This document shows positions 1-6,762 of a stretch of 64,000 bases of DNA, one piece after another; positions within the stretch are counted from its first letter, which is position 1, and each line of letters starts with the position of its first letter. The notes under the pieces are model-generated. The model had not been told where the DNA came from, searched no databases, and worked only from the letters and a program-made list of their open reading frames with translations. A program made the translations under genes and the position numbers. The stretch is from NCBI GenBank assembly GCA_902362705.1, contig CABIXK010000002.1, positions 62,001 through 126,000 of the forward strand. Direction: 5' to 3'. The DNA comes from Rikenellaceae bacterium. GTDB taxonomy: Bacteria; Bacteroidota; Bacteroidia; Bacteroidales; Rikenellaceae.

Positions 1-433
1 ACTGGCTCGACGACGACTCGCGCCGCGGATTGGCATCGTCGCCCTCGCGCGCGGCGGCCAGAGCGCCCCGCGTATGGGCCAGCGCCGGGTAGACGATCTC
101 GGCCGGGAGCGTGTAGCCCGCGTCGCCCTCGCCGAGCGGCTGCCCGGCCGGGGCATGGCGCGAGAGGGGGTCGCCGCCCTGGATCATGAACTCCCCGATC
201 ACGCGGTGGAAGAGCAGCGAGTCGAAGAAGCCCTCGCGGGCGAGCTTCACGAAGTTGTCGCGGTGGCGCGGCGTGCGCCCGTCGAGCACGAGGCGGATAT
301 CGCCCGCCGAGGTGCGCAGCAGCGCCTCGACGTCGGCACTATCGGCTGCCGCCGGGGCGGGGCGGTGGCCGCAGGCCGCGAAGGCCAGGGGGAGGAGCAG
401 CGCCGCGGCTGCCCGGAGAAAGAGTCGTTTCAT
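1..433 (-). CDS. Cyclophilin-type peptidyl-prolyl isomerase lipoprotein, partial
   Basis: Read from ATG at 433 leftward; the C-terminal end is beyond the window. The start MKRLFLRAAA, a hydrophobic stretch and LAFAAC (Cys21) form a lipoprotein signal, so the protein is expected to be membrane-anchored in the envelope. After it come cyclophilin landmarks: DIRLVLDG, FFDSLLFHRVI (about residues 60-72) and FMIQGGDP. The family catalyses cis-trans isomerisation of peptidyl-proline bonds and assists folding of exported proteins. It follows the flippase gene on the same strand with a 2-nt gap after that stop (436), so the two are probably cotranscribed. Family assignment is firm; its specific role is unknown. 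Confidence 0.88.
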   Translation of the reverse strand, partial: MKRLFLRAAAALLLPLAFAACGHRPAPAAADSADVEALLRTSAGDIRLVLDGRTPRHRDNFVKLAREGFFDSLLFHRVIGEFMIQGGDPLSRHAPAGQPLGEGDAGYTLPAEIVYPALAHTRGALAAAREGDDANPRRESSSSQ

Positions 434-435
434 CG

Positions 436-1908
436 CTATTTACGTTTCAAGGCGGCACGCACCAGCGCCCCGACGTCGATCCGCTCGCGGCGGACGACGT
501 AGGCCAGGTAGGCCGCGAACATCACACAATCGAAGGCGTAGCCCACGGCGGCGCACCCCGCGACGCGCAGCACACCCTCGCAGAGGAAGAAGACCGCGAG
601 AGCCGCGGCCGCATACTCGCCGATGCGCGGCCAGTCGTAGGGGGTGGGGAAGCAGCGGCGGTTGAGCCACCAGCTGACGGCCACCATCGTCGCCTCGCTC
701 GCCAGGCGGGCCCAGGCGGCGCCGTAGTAGCCCCACGCGCGGATCGCCGCGGGACCGAAGAGGAGCATCGCCGCGAGGCCCGCGCCCGTGACGACGATGG
801 CCAGCGAGGTGCGCTCCTCGCGCTTGTACCAGAACGAGAGGTTGAGCCACACGCCCGCCAGCACGTTGGCCCCCAGCACCACGGGCAGGATGAAGATCCC
901 CTCGCGGAAGTCGCGCCCCACGATCAGGGCGAACGCGTCGCGGAAGAGGGCGATGCAGAGGAAGATGGCCATCGAGGCGATGACGTAGTATTTGAGCGCC
1001 GCGGCGTTCATCGCCACGAAGTCCTCCTTGCGGAAGTTCGAAAGGAAGAAGGGCTCGGCGGCAAGGCGGTACATCTGGTAGAAGAGCATCATCACCACGG
1101 CGATCTTGGTGATGGCGCCGTAGACGCCCAGCTGGGCCATGGCCGTGGCCTCGGGGACGAGGTACTTGATGAGCTGGCGGTCGAGGAACTCGTTGGCCGT
1201 GCCGGCCAGGCCGCCCACGAGCAGCGGCAGCGAGTAGGCGAAGACGGCCCGCAGCAGGGCGCCGTCGATGCGCGGCAGCGTGCGGTCGACCGTCGCGAGG
1301 ATCGCCGCCCACGTGACCGCGCTGGCCGCGAGGTTGGCCACGAAGACCCACCCCACGCCGAACTCCGAGGCGAAGAGCCCCGCGGCGCCGAAGGCGACGG
1401 CCAGCGCCACGTTCAGCACCACGTTCATCGCCTTGAGCCCCACGAAAAGCAGCGAACGGCCCTGCTCGCGCAGCCGCGAGAAGGGGATGCACGAGGCGAC
1501 GTCGAAGAGCACGATGGCCGCCACCCACACCACGTATTCGGGGTGGGCGACGTAGGCCTCGCCCATGGCGCGGGCCACGCCGCCGCGCAGCGCCGCGACG
1601 GCCGCGAAGAAGAGCAGCGCGGCGAGCGACGTGGCGCCCCACGTAGTGGCGAACAGCCGCCGCTTGGCCGCCCGGGCGTCGCCCCCCGCAGCGTCGGCAC
1701 GGGCCGAGAAACGGAAGTAGCTCGACTCCATGCCCATGGTCAGCAGCGTGAGCGCCAGCGGGATGAGGGCGTAGACGTCGGTGACGATGCCGTAGGTCTC
1801 GGGGCCAAACACACGGGTATAGTAGGGCGTGAGCAGGTAGCTCAGGAACCTCACCACGATGGTGCTGATGCCGTAGACGGCCGTCTGTTTCGCCAGTTTT
1901 TCGAGCAT
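436..1908 (-). CDS. Polysaccharide/oligosaccharide flippase (MATE/Wzx-like)
   Basis: 490 residues from the ATG at 1908 (MLEKLAKQTAVYGISTIVVR). The reading frame stays open further upstream, but that part runs through a dispersed repeat and is not expected to be translated. The N-terminus (KQTAVYGIS, then RFLSYLLTPYYTRVF) is typical of Wzx-like lipid-linked saccharide flippases, and about 12 to 14 hydrophobic segments follow to the C-terminus. It would move lipid-linked glycans across the inner membrane. No glycosyltransferase genes are next to it, so the glycan is unknown. A TATCTTTG -7 box lies 8 nt before the start, inside the repeat. Confidence 0.85.
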   Translation of the reverse strand: MLEKLAKQTAVYGISTIVVRFLSYLLTPYYTRVFGPETYGIVTDVYALIPLALTLLTMGMESSYFRFSARADAAGGDARAAKRRLFATTWGATSLAALLFFAAVAALRGGVARAMGEAYVAHPEYVVWVAAIVLFDVASCIPFSRLREQGRSLLFVGLKAMNVVLNVALAVAFGAAGLFASEFGVGWVFVANLAASAVTWAAILATVDRTLPRIDGALLRAVFAYSLPLLVGGLAGTANEFLDRQLIKYLVPEATAMAQLGVYGAITKIAVVMMLFYQMYRLAAEPFFLSNFRKEDFVAMNAAALKYYVIASMAIFLCIALFRDAFALIVGRDFREGIFILPVVLGANVLAGVWLNLSFWYKREERTSLAIVVTGAGLAAMLLFGPAAIRAWGYYGAAWARLASEATMVAVSWWLNRRCFPTPYDWPRIGEYAAAALAVFFLCEGVLRVAGCAAVGYAFDCVMFAAYLAYVVRRERIDVGALVRAALKRK

Positions 1909-1916
1909 AATCAGGG

Positions 1917-1924
1917 CAAAGATA
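1917..1924 (-). promoter_or_regulatory. -7 box for the flippase gene, carried by a repeat
   Basis: On the minus strand this reads TATCTTTG, a match to the Bacteroidetes TAnnTTTG -7 element. A TTG lies about 22 nt upstream. It is the end of the dispersed repeat, which therefore seems to supply the promoter. Confidence 0.5.
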
Positions 1925-2090
1925 CGAATAAGCCGAGCGAAAAAAGCAAGCTCGCTTGCATTTTTTCCGAGGCGCAGTATCTTGGACGAAGTCAAAGAAT
2001 ACGAATAAGCGAGAGCAAAAGCAAATTTATTTGCATTTTGCCGAGGCGACGTATCCTGGACGAAGTCAAAGATAAACGAATAAGCCGAAC
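1917..2090. repeat. Tandem copies of a promoter-bearing intergenic repeat
   Basis: Two near-complete copies (1917-1992 and 1993-2066) and the start of a third (2067-2090). Each begins CAAAGATACGAATAAGC or a variant, has an inner inverted repeat such as GCAAGCTCGCTTGC, and ends GTATC(T/C)TGGACGAAGT. Another copy starts at 44764. The first copy carries a TATCTTTG -7 box facing the flippase gene; the second has one extra base in that box. Confidence 0.75.
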
Positions 2091-2214
2091 ACAAAACCGA
2101 AAGCGAACCCGAACCGGCGCTTTCGATTCCGCCGCGCAGAGGCGAAAAGGCCCGAATACGACGATCCGGCCGAAATTTATTTTTTACTGGCCCGGAATAC
2201 CCGATAAGTTTTTA

Positions 2215-2320
2215 TATATTTGCACGATGAACCACTAATCCCGCGTGCCTATGTAAATAACCCCATTCAACATCTTTCGATCTTCTCGTACCGGTTTCGC
2301 ACGAAAAGCGTCGGTACATA
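2215..2320 (+). ncRNA. Candidate small RNA with upstream promoter
   Basis: TATATTTG at 2215-2222 is a perfect Bacteroidetes -7 box, but no open reading frame of any length follows (the first ATG gives a 3-codon frame). The expected transcript contains CCCATTCAACATCTTTCGA (2262-2280) and a hairpin with GTACCG/CGGTAC arms at about 2288-2317. The same motif occurs downstream of a second orphan promoter near 5068. No known RNA family was recognised. Confidence 0.35.
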
Positions 2321-2345
2321 CATATAAAAGCGTTATTTTTATTCT

Positions 2346-2461
2346 GGTCGCTAAAACTTCCACTTTTTTAAGACCCCAAAGAATAAAGTTTGACGCTCAC
2401 GTGTTTCACGTGGGCTTTATTCTGTTATTTGGGGTGTGGGTTGTGGAAGACCTTAGCGACC
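2346..2461 (+). ncRNA. Long imperfect hairpin, 6S-RNA-like candidate
   Basis: The region folds end to end: GGTCGCTAA (2346-2354) with TTAGCGACC (2453-2461); CTTCCAC (2357-2363) with GTGGAAG (2443-2449); then an open bubble of 9 versus 7 nt; ACCCCAAA (2373-2380) with TTTGGGGT (2428-2435); GAATAAAG (2381-2388) with CTTTATTC (2415-2422); and CACGTG-TTT-CACGTG as the tip. A long rod with a central bubble is the hallmark of 6S RNA, which mimics an open promoter and binds RNA polymerase. Bacteroidales 6S RNAs are known. The strand is assumed, because the hairpin reads similarly on both strands. Confidence 0.5.
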
Positions 2462-2546
2462 GAAGACAAAATATTGTCCCACGTTTTTTATATGTTTTGT
2501 TTCAGTGTAAATATTCGCCAGGGACAGGCACAAATATTTGACAATA

Positions 2547-3095
2547 ATGAAAGTAAAACATCTCTTCATCGTAAGCTCCGTTCTTCTGGCCGCCGTCTCG
2601 CTCGTCTCCTGCGGCGCATCGAAAAAAAGTCTGAGACGGAGCAATCAGGCATTGGCGCAGGCCGTGCAGGCGGCGGCAATGAAAGAAACCGCCGAGGCGG
2701 CAAGGCTCTACTCCGACACCTCGATTCCGAAAGGCGAGGCGCGCAGGAGCGTCAGCCGCGACACGCCCGGACAGACCGCGCTCGAAAAGACCATCATCCG
2801 CTGGGCGATCGATTCCGATCCGCAGGGCGCACGGGTCTTCTACCGGGTGCTGTCGAGTATTCCCGCCGTGGTGAAGAACACGAACGAGACCTATCTGATG
2901 ACCACGCCCTACGAGGAGACCCGCGCCTTCAACATCCTGGGGCTTACCTACGAAAACTCCCGGGACGTGCAGATCGAGATCAAGGTCGTCAAAAACGGTT
3001 ACGAAGCGCAGGTCAAGCGGTTCAACGTCCGTCAGGCCATCGACCAGCAGGAGATCAGCAGCTTCTTCATGCTGGTTCCCAAGGAGTCGAATTAG
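2547..3095 (+). CDS. Lipoprotein of unknown function
   Basis: 182 residues from the ATG at 2547. MKVKHLFIVSSVLLAAVSLVSCG gives a signal with a lipobox Cys at residue 22, so it is a lipoprotein. The mature part begins with an Ala/Gln-rich helix (SNQALAQAVQAAAMKET), then a region with RWAIDSDPQGARVFYRV, VKNTNETYLMTTPYEET and a strand-rich C-terminal half ending in FMLVPKESN. The middle resembles PEGA-like folds that handle polysaccharide- or envelope-associated lipoproteins, but this is only a resemblance. It is a single gene with its own terminator (3112-3148). Confidence 0.72.
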   Translation: MKVKHLFIVSSVLLAAVSLVSCGASKKSLRRSNQALAQAVQAAAMKETAEAARLYSDTSIPKGEARRSVSRDTPGQTALEKTIIRWAIDSDPQGARVFYRVLSSIPAVVKNTNETYLMTTPYEETRAFNILGLTYENSRDVQIEIKVVKNGYEAQVKRFNVRQAIDQQEISSFFMLVPKESN

Positions 3096-3111
3096 GCTCC
3101 TAATCACACAG

Positions 3112-3148
3112 AAAATCCCGAATCGCCCGGCGGCGGTTCGGGATTTTA
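3112..3148 (+). terminator. Rho-independent terminator after the lipoprotein gene
   Basis: Inverted repeat AAAATCCCGAA ... TTCGGGATTTT with a G+C-rich loop, 17 nt after the stop. The A-run and T-run at the two ends make it usable from both sides, so it may also serve the convergent corA gene. A run of nine G (3153-3161) follows. Confidence 0.75.
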
Positions 3149-3212
3149 CGTCGGGGGGGGGCCGGGAAGAATCGCGGCCGGAGCGGACGGCGCGCATCCC
3201 GCACGAGGGGCG

Positions 3213-4196
3213 CTACAGCCACTTGCGGTAGCGGAAGTACCACATGGTGAGCCCCGAGCAGAAGAGCATGAGGAAGATGGCGAAGATGTAGCCCACGGGC
3301 ACGGTCCAGCCGTTGGGGAGCACCCACGCCCACTCCAGCTCGGGCATCACGCGGAAGTTCATGCCGTAGATCGAGGCGATGAGCGTGGCCGGGAGGAAGA
3401 TCACCGCCGCCACCGAGAAGATCTTGACGATCTCGTTCTGCTCGATGTTGATGAGACCCAGCGCCGCGTCCTGGATGTAGTCCAGACGCTGGAAGCTGAA
3501 GTCGGCGTGGTTGATGAGCGAATTGACGTCCTTGATCATCAGCTGCAGGCGCGGATAGATGTCGTTGGGGAAGCGCTCCGAGCGGAGTATGCCCGAGAGC
3601 ACCCGCTGGCGGTCGAATATGTTCTCGCGCAGCAACATGGTGCTCTCCTGCAGGGCGCTGATGCGGTGCAGCACCTGCTTGTCGATCGCGTCCTCGGAGT
3701 TGATCGCCTTAGAGAGCGAGGCGACCTGCTTGGCCACCAGCTCCACCATGTCGGCGTCGTAGTCGATGCGCACCTCGAGCAGCGAGATGAAGAGGTGGTA
3801 GCCGGTCGAATAGCTGCGGTAGTTCATCTGCAGGCGCTTCTCCGTCTCGCGGAAGGTGCGCGACTCGGTGGTGCGCACCGAGACCAGCACGCCCTCGTTG
3901 GAGATGATGAACGAGACGGGCTCGACGACGAACGAGTCGCCCGTGGGCACGAAGAAGTTGGAGTTGGAGATGATGGCGTTCTCGTTCTCGGAGTACTTCG
4001 ACGTCGACTCGATCTCCTCGACCTGCTGCTGGGTCTGGAGACCGATCTCCATGAAGCTCTCGACCGCCTTCTGCTCCTTGATCGTGGGCAGCATCATGTC
4101 GATCCACAGGATATCGTCGTAGCCCAGCTCGTCGAAGAGCCGCGTGTCGGCGTTGCGGATGATCTTGTTGTACTGCTTGAGGTAGATGGTAATCAT
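3213..4196 (-). CDS. corA: CorA family divalent metal ion transporter
   Basis: 327 residues, the usual CorA length. The large N-terminal cytoplasmic part (about 1-250) includes a coiled region (SLSKAINSEDAIDKQVLHRI). Two membrane segments follow at about 258-277 and 300-318. The signature YGMNF falls at about 277-281, just after the first segment, as in magnesium/cobalt channels. The C-terminal tail is short and basic (YFRYRKWL). It forms a pentameric inner-membrane channel for Mg2+ or related ions in this family. The neighbour mqnA lies upstream on the same strand, 72 nt away. Confidence 0.92.
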   Translation of the reverse strand: MITIYLKQYNKIIRNADTRLFDELGYDDILWIDMMLPTIKEQKAVESFMEIGLQTQQQVEEIESTSKYSENENAIISNSNFFVPTGDSFVVEPVSFIISNEGVLVSVRTTESRTFRETEKRLQMNYRSYSTGYHLFISLLEVRIDYDADMVELVAKQVASLSKAINSEDAIDKQVLHRISALQESTMLLRENIFDRQRVLSGILRSERFPNDIYPRLQLMIKDVNSLINHADFSFQRLDYIQDAALGLINIEQNEIVKIFSVAAVIFLPATLIASIYGMNFRVMPELEWAWVLPNGWTVPVGYIFAIFLMLFCSGLTMWYFRYRKWL

Positions 4197-4268
4197 GGGC
4201 GTGCGCTCTCTGTTAAGTTCTGGAATCCGTGGGCGGAGAGAGGCGGACGCTGCGGTCCGCTAACCCCT

Positions 4269-4859
4269 TCAGCCGGGATTGGCGCGCGGCGCGGTCTTCA
4301 ACCCCGCGTCCCAGAACTTCTCGAGCGCACGGCGCTTCTCGATGTCGAAGATGCAGTCGAGGCGCGTCAGGTAGCCGTAGGCGTCGTAGGGCCGGTCGGC
4401 ATAGCCGTAGGCGACCACCGCCTCGTAGATGCGCTCCACGCCGTCGGTGAGCGCCCGGCGGAAAGCCTCCTCCGTCGCCGCGTCGACCCCCTCGCGGGCC
4501 ACCCACAGGGCGTAGACGAAGGGGGCGTCGGAGGCGAGCAGCGGCGCGAGGGGCGCCTCGTCGCCGTAGAAATAGTCGAGCACGGGGGCCTCAGGCTCGC
4601 ACTCGGCCAGCACGCGGATCATCAGCGCCGACGGGGCCGCGATGCAGTAGTCGGTGACCGGCCGCGCCCCGGCGAGCGACGGCACGACGTGGGCGGGCAC
4701 CAGGGCGAAATCGGCTTCACCCCGGCGGAATCGGTCTATGACGGCAGGAAAATCGGACAGGAAGAGTTCGGCCCGCAGCTCATCTGCGTGCGCAACCCCA
4801 TAGAGGAAGGGTATCGTATCGAGATACGGCACTGCGGCTATACGGGTTACTGTGGCCAT
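4269..4859 (-). CDS. mqnA: MqnA-like menaquinone biosynthesis protein, short
   Basis: 196 residues from the ATG at 4859 (MATVTRIAAVPYLDTIPFLYG). Similarity to MqnA, the chorismate dehydratase of the futalosine route, is seen in the VPYLDTIPFLYG start, FRRGEADFALVPAHVVPSL, DYCIAAPSALMI and the late FVYALWVA motif. The usual family length is about 240 to 280. The segment between DYCIAAPS and FVYALWVA is roughly 60 residues shorter than I would expect, so the protein is either a diverged compact form or an internal deletion; the frame is intact. It probably forms an operon with corA. The related MqnD is the alternative family. Confidence 0.7.
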   Translation of the reverse strand: MATVTRIAAVPYLDTIPFLYGVAHADELRAELFLSDFPAVIDRFRRGEADFALVPAHVVPSLAGARPVTDYCIAAPSALMIRVLAECEPEAPVLDYFYGDEAPLAPLLASDAPFVYALWVAREGVDAATEEAFRRALTDGVERIYEAVVAYGYADRPYDAYGYLTRLDCIFDIEKRRALEKFWDAGLKTAPRANPG

Positions 4860-4953
4860 CGTCCATGGAGATTCGAAAATTGGGTCCGATGGACAAAGAT
4901 ACGTCAAAATTCGCGATTTTTTCCACAATTCATGGAAAAAGTGCGCCGGGCTC

Positions 4954-5100
4954 TTGACAAGGGGGTATCGCGGGTCGTATATTTGTCCCGTCGATGAACA
5001 ACTGCCCGATCGCCGAGGACGGGTTATCAACATCGGTCGCAGGTTGTTTCTCAACCATATAGCGACACCCATCAACATCTTTCGACATTTTATCGACGGC
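4954..5100 (+). ncRNA. Candidate small RNA with strong upstream promoter
   Basis: TTGACA (4954-4959) and TATATTTG (4978-4985) with a 21-nt spacer after TTG form an almost ideal Bacteroidetes promoter. No gene follows for 800 nt. The expected transcript can form CCCGTC/GACGGG (4987-4992/5018-5023) and a nested hairpin GTCGC-GGTTG/CAACC-GCGAC (5036-5066). It then contains CCCATCAACATCTTTCGA (5068-5084), shared with the region at 2262. A hairpin TCGAC/GTCGA follows near 5093. Not a known family to me. Confidence 0.4.
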
Positions 5101-5149
5101 TTTGTCGACAAACACGGGGCTGCGCCGGGCCGGCGGGAAAGTCCGATCG

Positions 5150-5560
5150 AAAAGCTGCAAAAATCGAAGCCTCCGGCTTCGTCTCTTTGCCGGCTCGCGC
5201 CTCTGGCGCGACCGCCCCGGCCGGCAAAGAGAAATCATGCGCGAAACTCCGATTCGAAAAGCCGGCGAGCAGCAACAGCAAAGAATAGAACCCGGCTTTT
5301 AGCCGGGCGGGCCGCAGCCAGCGGAGGCGCGATCGAGGCGCAGCCGACGGAGCAGCCCTCCGCCCGGGGTGGCTGCGGGCTGCCGGCCTCCGGCCGCCTT
5401 TCGCACGCAAACTCCCTTTGACCGACTCGTTCAATCCGCCGCCTCTCGGCCCAAGGGCCGGCGGGCCGCAGCCTCCGGCGGCGGAGGCCCGCACGTCGCC
5501 CAAGGCTCATGCGCCCTCCGCAGGCTGCGCCCAAACAGAATCGAAAACCGGCGCACAGGC
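5150..5560. repeat. G+C-rich palindromic intergenic repeat, compound copy
   Basis: Contains two modules of the dispersed family: GCAGCCAGCGGAGGCGCGA ... CAGCCGACGGAGCAGCCC ... GGTGGCTGCGGGCTGCCGG (about 5310-5395) and GGGCCGCAGCCTCCGGCGGC ... (about 5460-5520). The preceding 5150-5300 adds further short palindromes (AGCCTCCGGCTTCG, CCGGCTTTTAGCCGG). No gene is supported in 5100-5793; frames through it follow the repeat. Confidence 0.75.
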
Positions 5561-5639
5561 CATTATCCCACTATCAATTGCAGCGCCAGCTGCGCAGCCC
5601 CCCCCCGAGCTGCGGCCCCGAACAGATCTTGAAAACAAA

Positions 5640-5793
5640 GGCAGTACGCAGCCGGCGAGGGGCGGCGCGTGCAACGAGCAGCCCTCCGCCCGGGGTGGCT
5701 GCGGGCTGCCGGCTCTACGAGCCGCCGTTCGACGAGCACGATCTTCGATCTTCAACTTCTCACTTTTTACTTTTCACTTCTTACTTCTTTCCG
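5640..5793. repeat. G+C-rich repeat copy directly before the phage-type cluster
   Basis: Contains the module with GAGCAGCCCTCCGCCCGG and GGTGGCTGCGGGCTGCCGG, then the A+T-rich end (TTCAACTTCTCACTTTTTAC, TTCACTTCTTACTTC) that marks one border of this repeat family. The border touches the start codon at 5794, so the repeat forms the whole 5' leader. A run of nine C lies at 5598-5606. Confidence 0.7.
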
Positions 5794-6762
5794 ATGGCAC
5801 TCTTCACCCGAACACCCCTCTCGGGGGCACCGCTCGGCGGCCCGATACGCTACGCCGTCGCGGGCAGCGAGCCCCAGACCTTCGACCTGCGCCTCTACGA
5901 GGCCGACACCCGCACACCGCTCGGAGCGCGCCGCTTCGCCGTCGTGGCCGCCTTCGAGTGCGACGTGGCGCCCCTGCTGCGCCGGGCCGTGCGCTTCACC
6001 CCCACGACCGGCCCCACGGGGCTGCGCGAGGCCACGGGCCGCACGATCGCCGTCGTCGCCGAGGCCGCAGGATCGGTCGACGCTCCCGTCGCGGCCTCCG
6101 CGCGCACCTTCCTCCCCACGGCCCGCGCGACCGAGGCCCCGGCGCTGCTGGGCCCCATGCCGCGCGAACGGCTCCTCGCCCCGGGCGAGTGCGACGAGCT
6201 GACGCTGCTGCACGACGGCGCCCTCGTCGTCACCGTCGTCGCCACGGGCGGCGGAGCGGAGCGCGTGCGCACCTACCGCACGGCGACGGGCGGGCTCAGC
6301 CTCTTCCGCCTCGCGGCCGACGACTTCCCGGGGGCCGAGCGCATAGAGGTCGACGCCGGGGCGTGCGGCCGCGTGGGCTACACCCTCCTGCCGGCGCCGG
6401 AGGGGTCGCAGCGGCTGGCGTGGCGCACGGCCGAGGGGTCGATCGAGCACTACACCTTCCCCACGGTGGTGTGCGAGACGCTCACGGTCGCGAAGCGCCG
6501 CGCCCGGGGCGCCGAGGGGCACGTAGCCGTCGCGACGGGGCGCGAGCGGCGCCTGCATCTGCGCTCGGCCTGCGAGGGGAGGGCCGCGACCGAGGCCCTG
6601 GCCGGGCTGCTGGAGGCGTGCGAGGCGTGGAGCTGCGCGGGGGAGGAGTACCGTCCCGTCGATATCGTCACCGACAGGGCGACGCTCCACCGCCACGGCG
6701 CGCTCGGCACGCTCGAGGTCGAGATCCGTTTCACCCGCGAAGAGCCGCTGCCATGGAGCTGA
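5794..6762 (+). CDS. Phage-cluster protein of unknown function, 322 aa
   Basis: Starts at ATG 5794 (MALFTRTPLSGAPLGGPIRY), the first codon after the repeat. There is no signal peptide and no membrane segment. The sequence is rich in short beta-strand-like stretches (AVVAAFECDV, LVVTVVATGG, RVGYTLLPAPEG) and in Ala, Arg and Thr; a later stretch, WRTAEGSIEHYTFPTVV, suggests a folded beta domain. It overlaps the next gene by 10 nt, so the two are translationally coupled and probably act together. I guess a tail or baseplate-type component, because such pairs sit next to phage structural genes in Bacteroidetes; no catalytic motif was seen. Confidence 0.6.
   Translation: MALFTRTPLSGAPLGGPIRYAVAGSEPQTFDLRLYEADTRTPLGARRFAVVAAFECDVAPLLRRAVRFTPTTGPTGLREATGRTIAVVAEAAGSVDAPVAASARTFLPTARATEAPALLGPMPRERLLAPGECDELTLLHDGALVVTVVATGGGAERVRTYRTATGGLSLFRLAADDFPGAERIEVDAGACGRVGYTLLPAPEGSQRLAWRTAEGSIEHYTFPTVVCETLTVAKRRARGAEGHVAVATGRERRLHLRSACEGRAATEALAGLLEACEAWSCAGEEYRPVDIVTDRATLHRHGALGTLEVEIRFTREEPLPWS

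Noticed and set aside
2402-2413. TGTTTCACGTGG considered as a parS site
   Set aside because: The right half of the palindrome does not match, and the bases are part of the hairpin tip of the 6S-like structure.
4860-5110. DnaA-box-like words (TTTTCCACA, TTATCAACA) suggesting a replication origin
   Set aside because: Only two one-mismatch boxes, irregular spacing and no dnaA or parAB beside them; a promoter plus structured RNA explains the region better.
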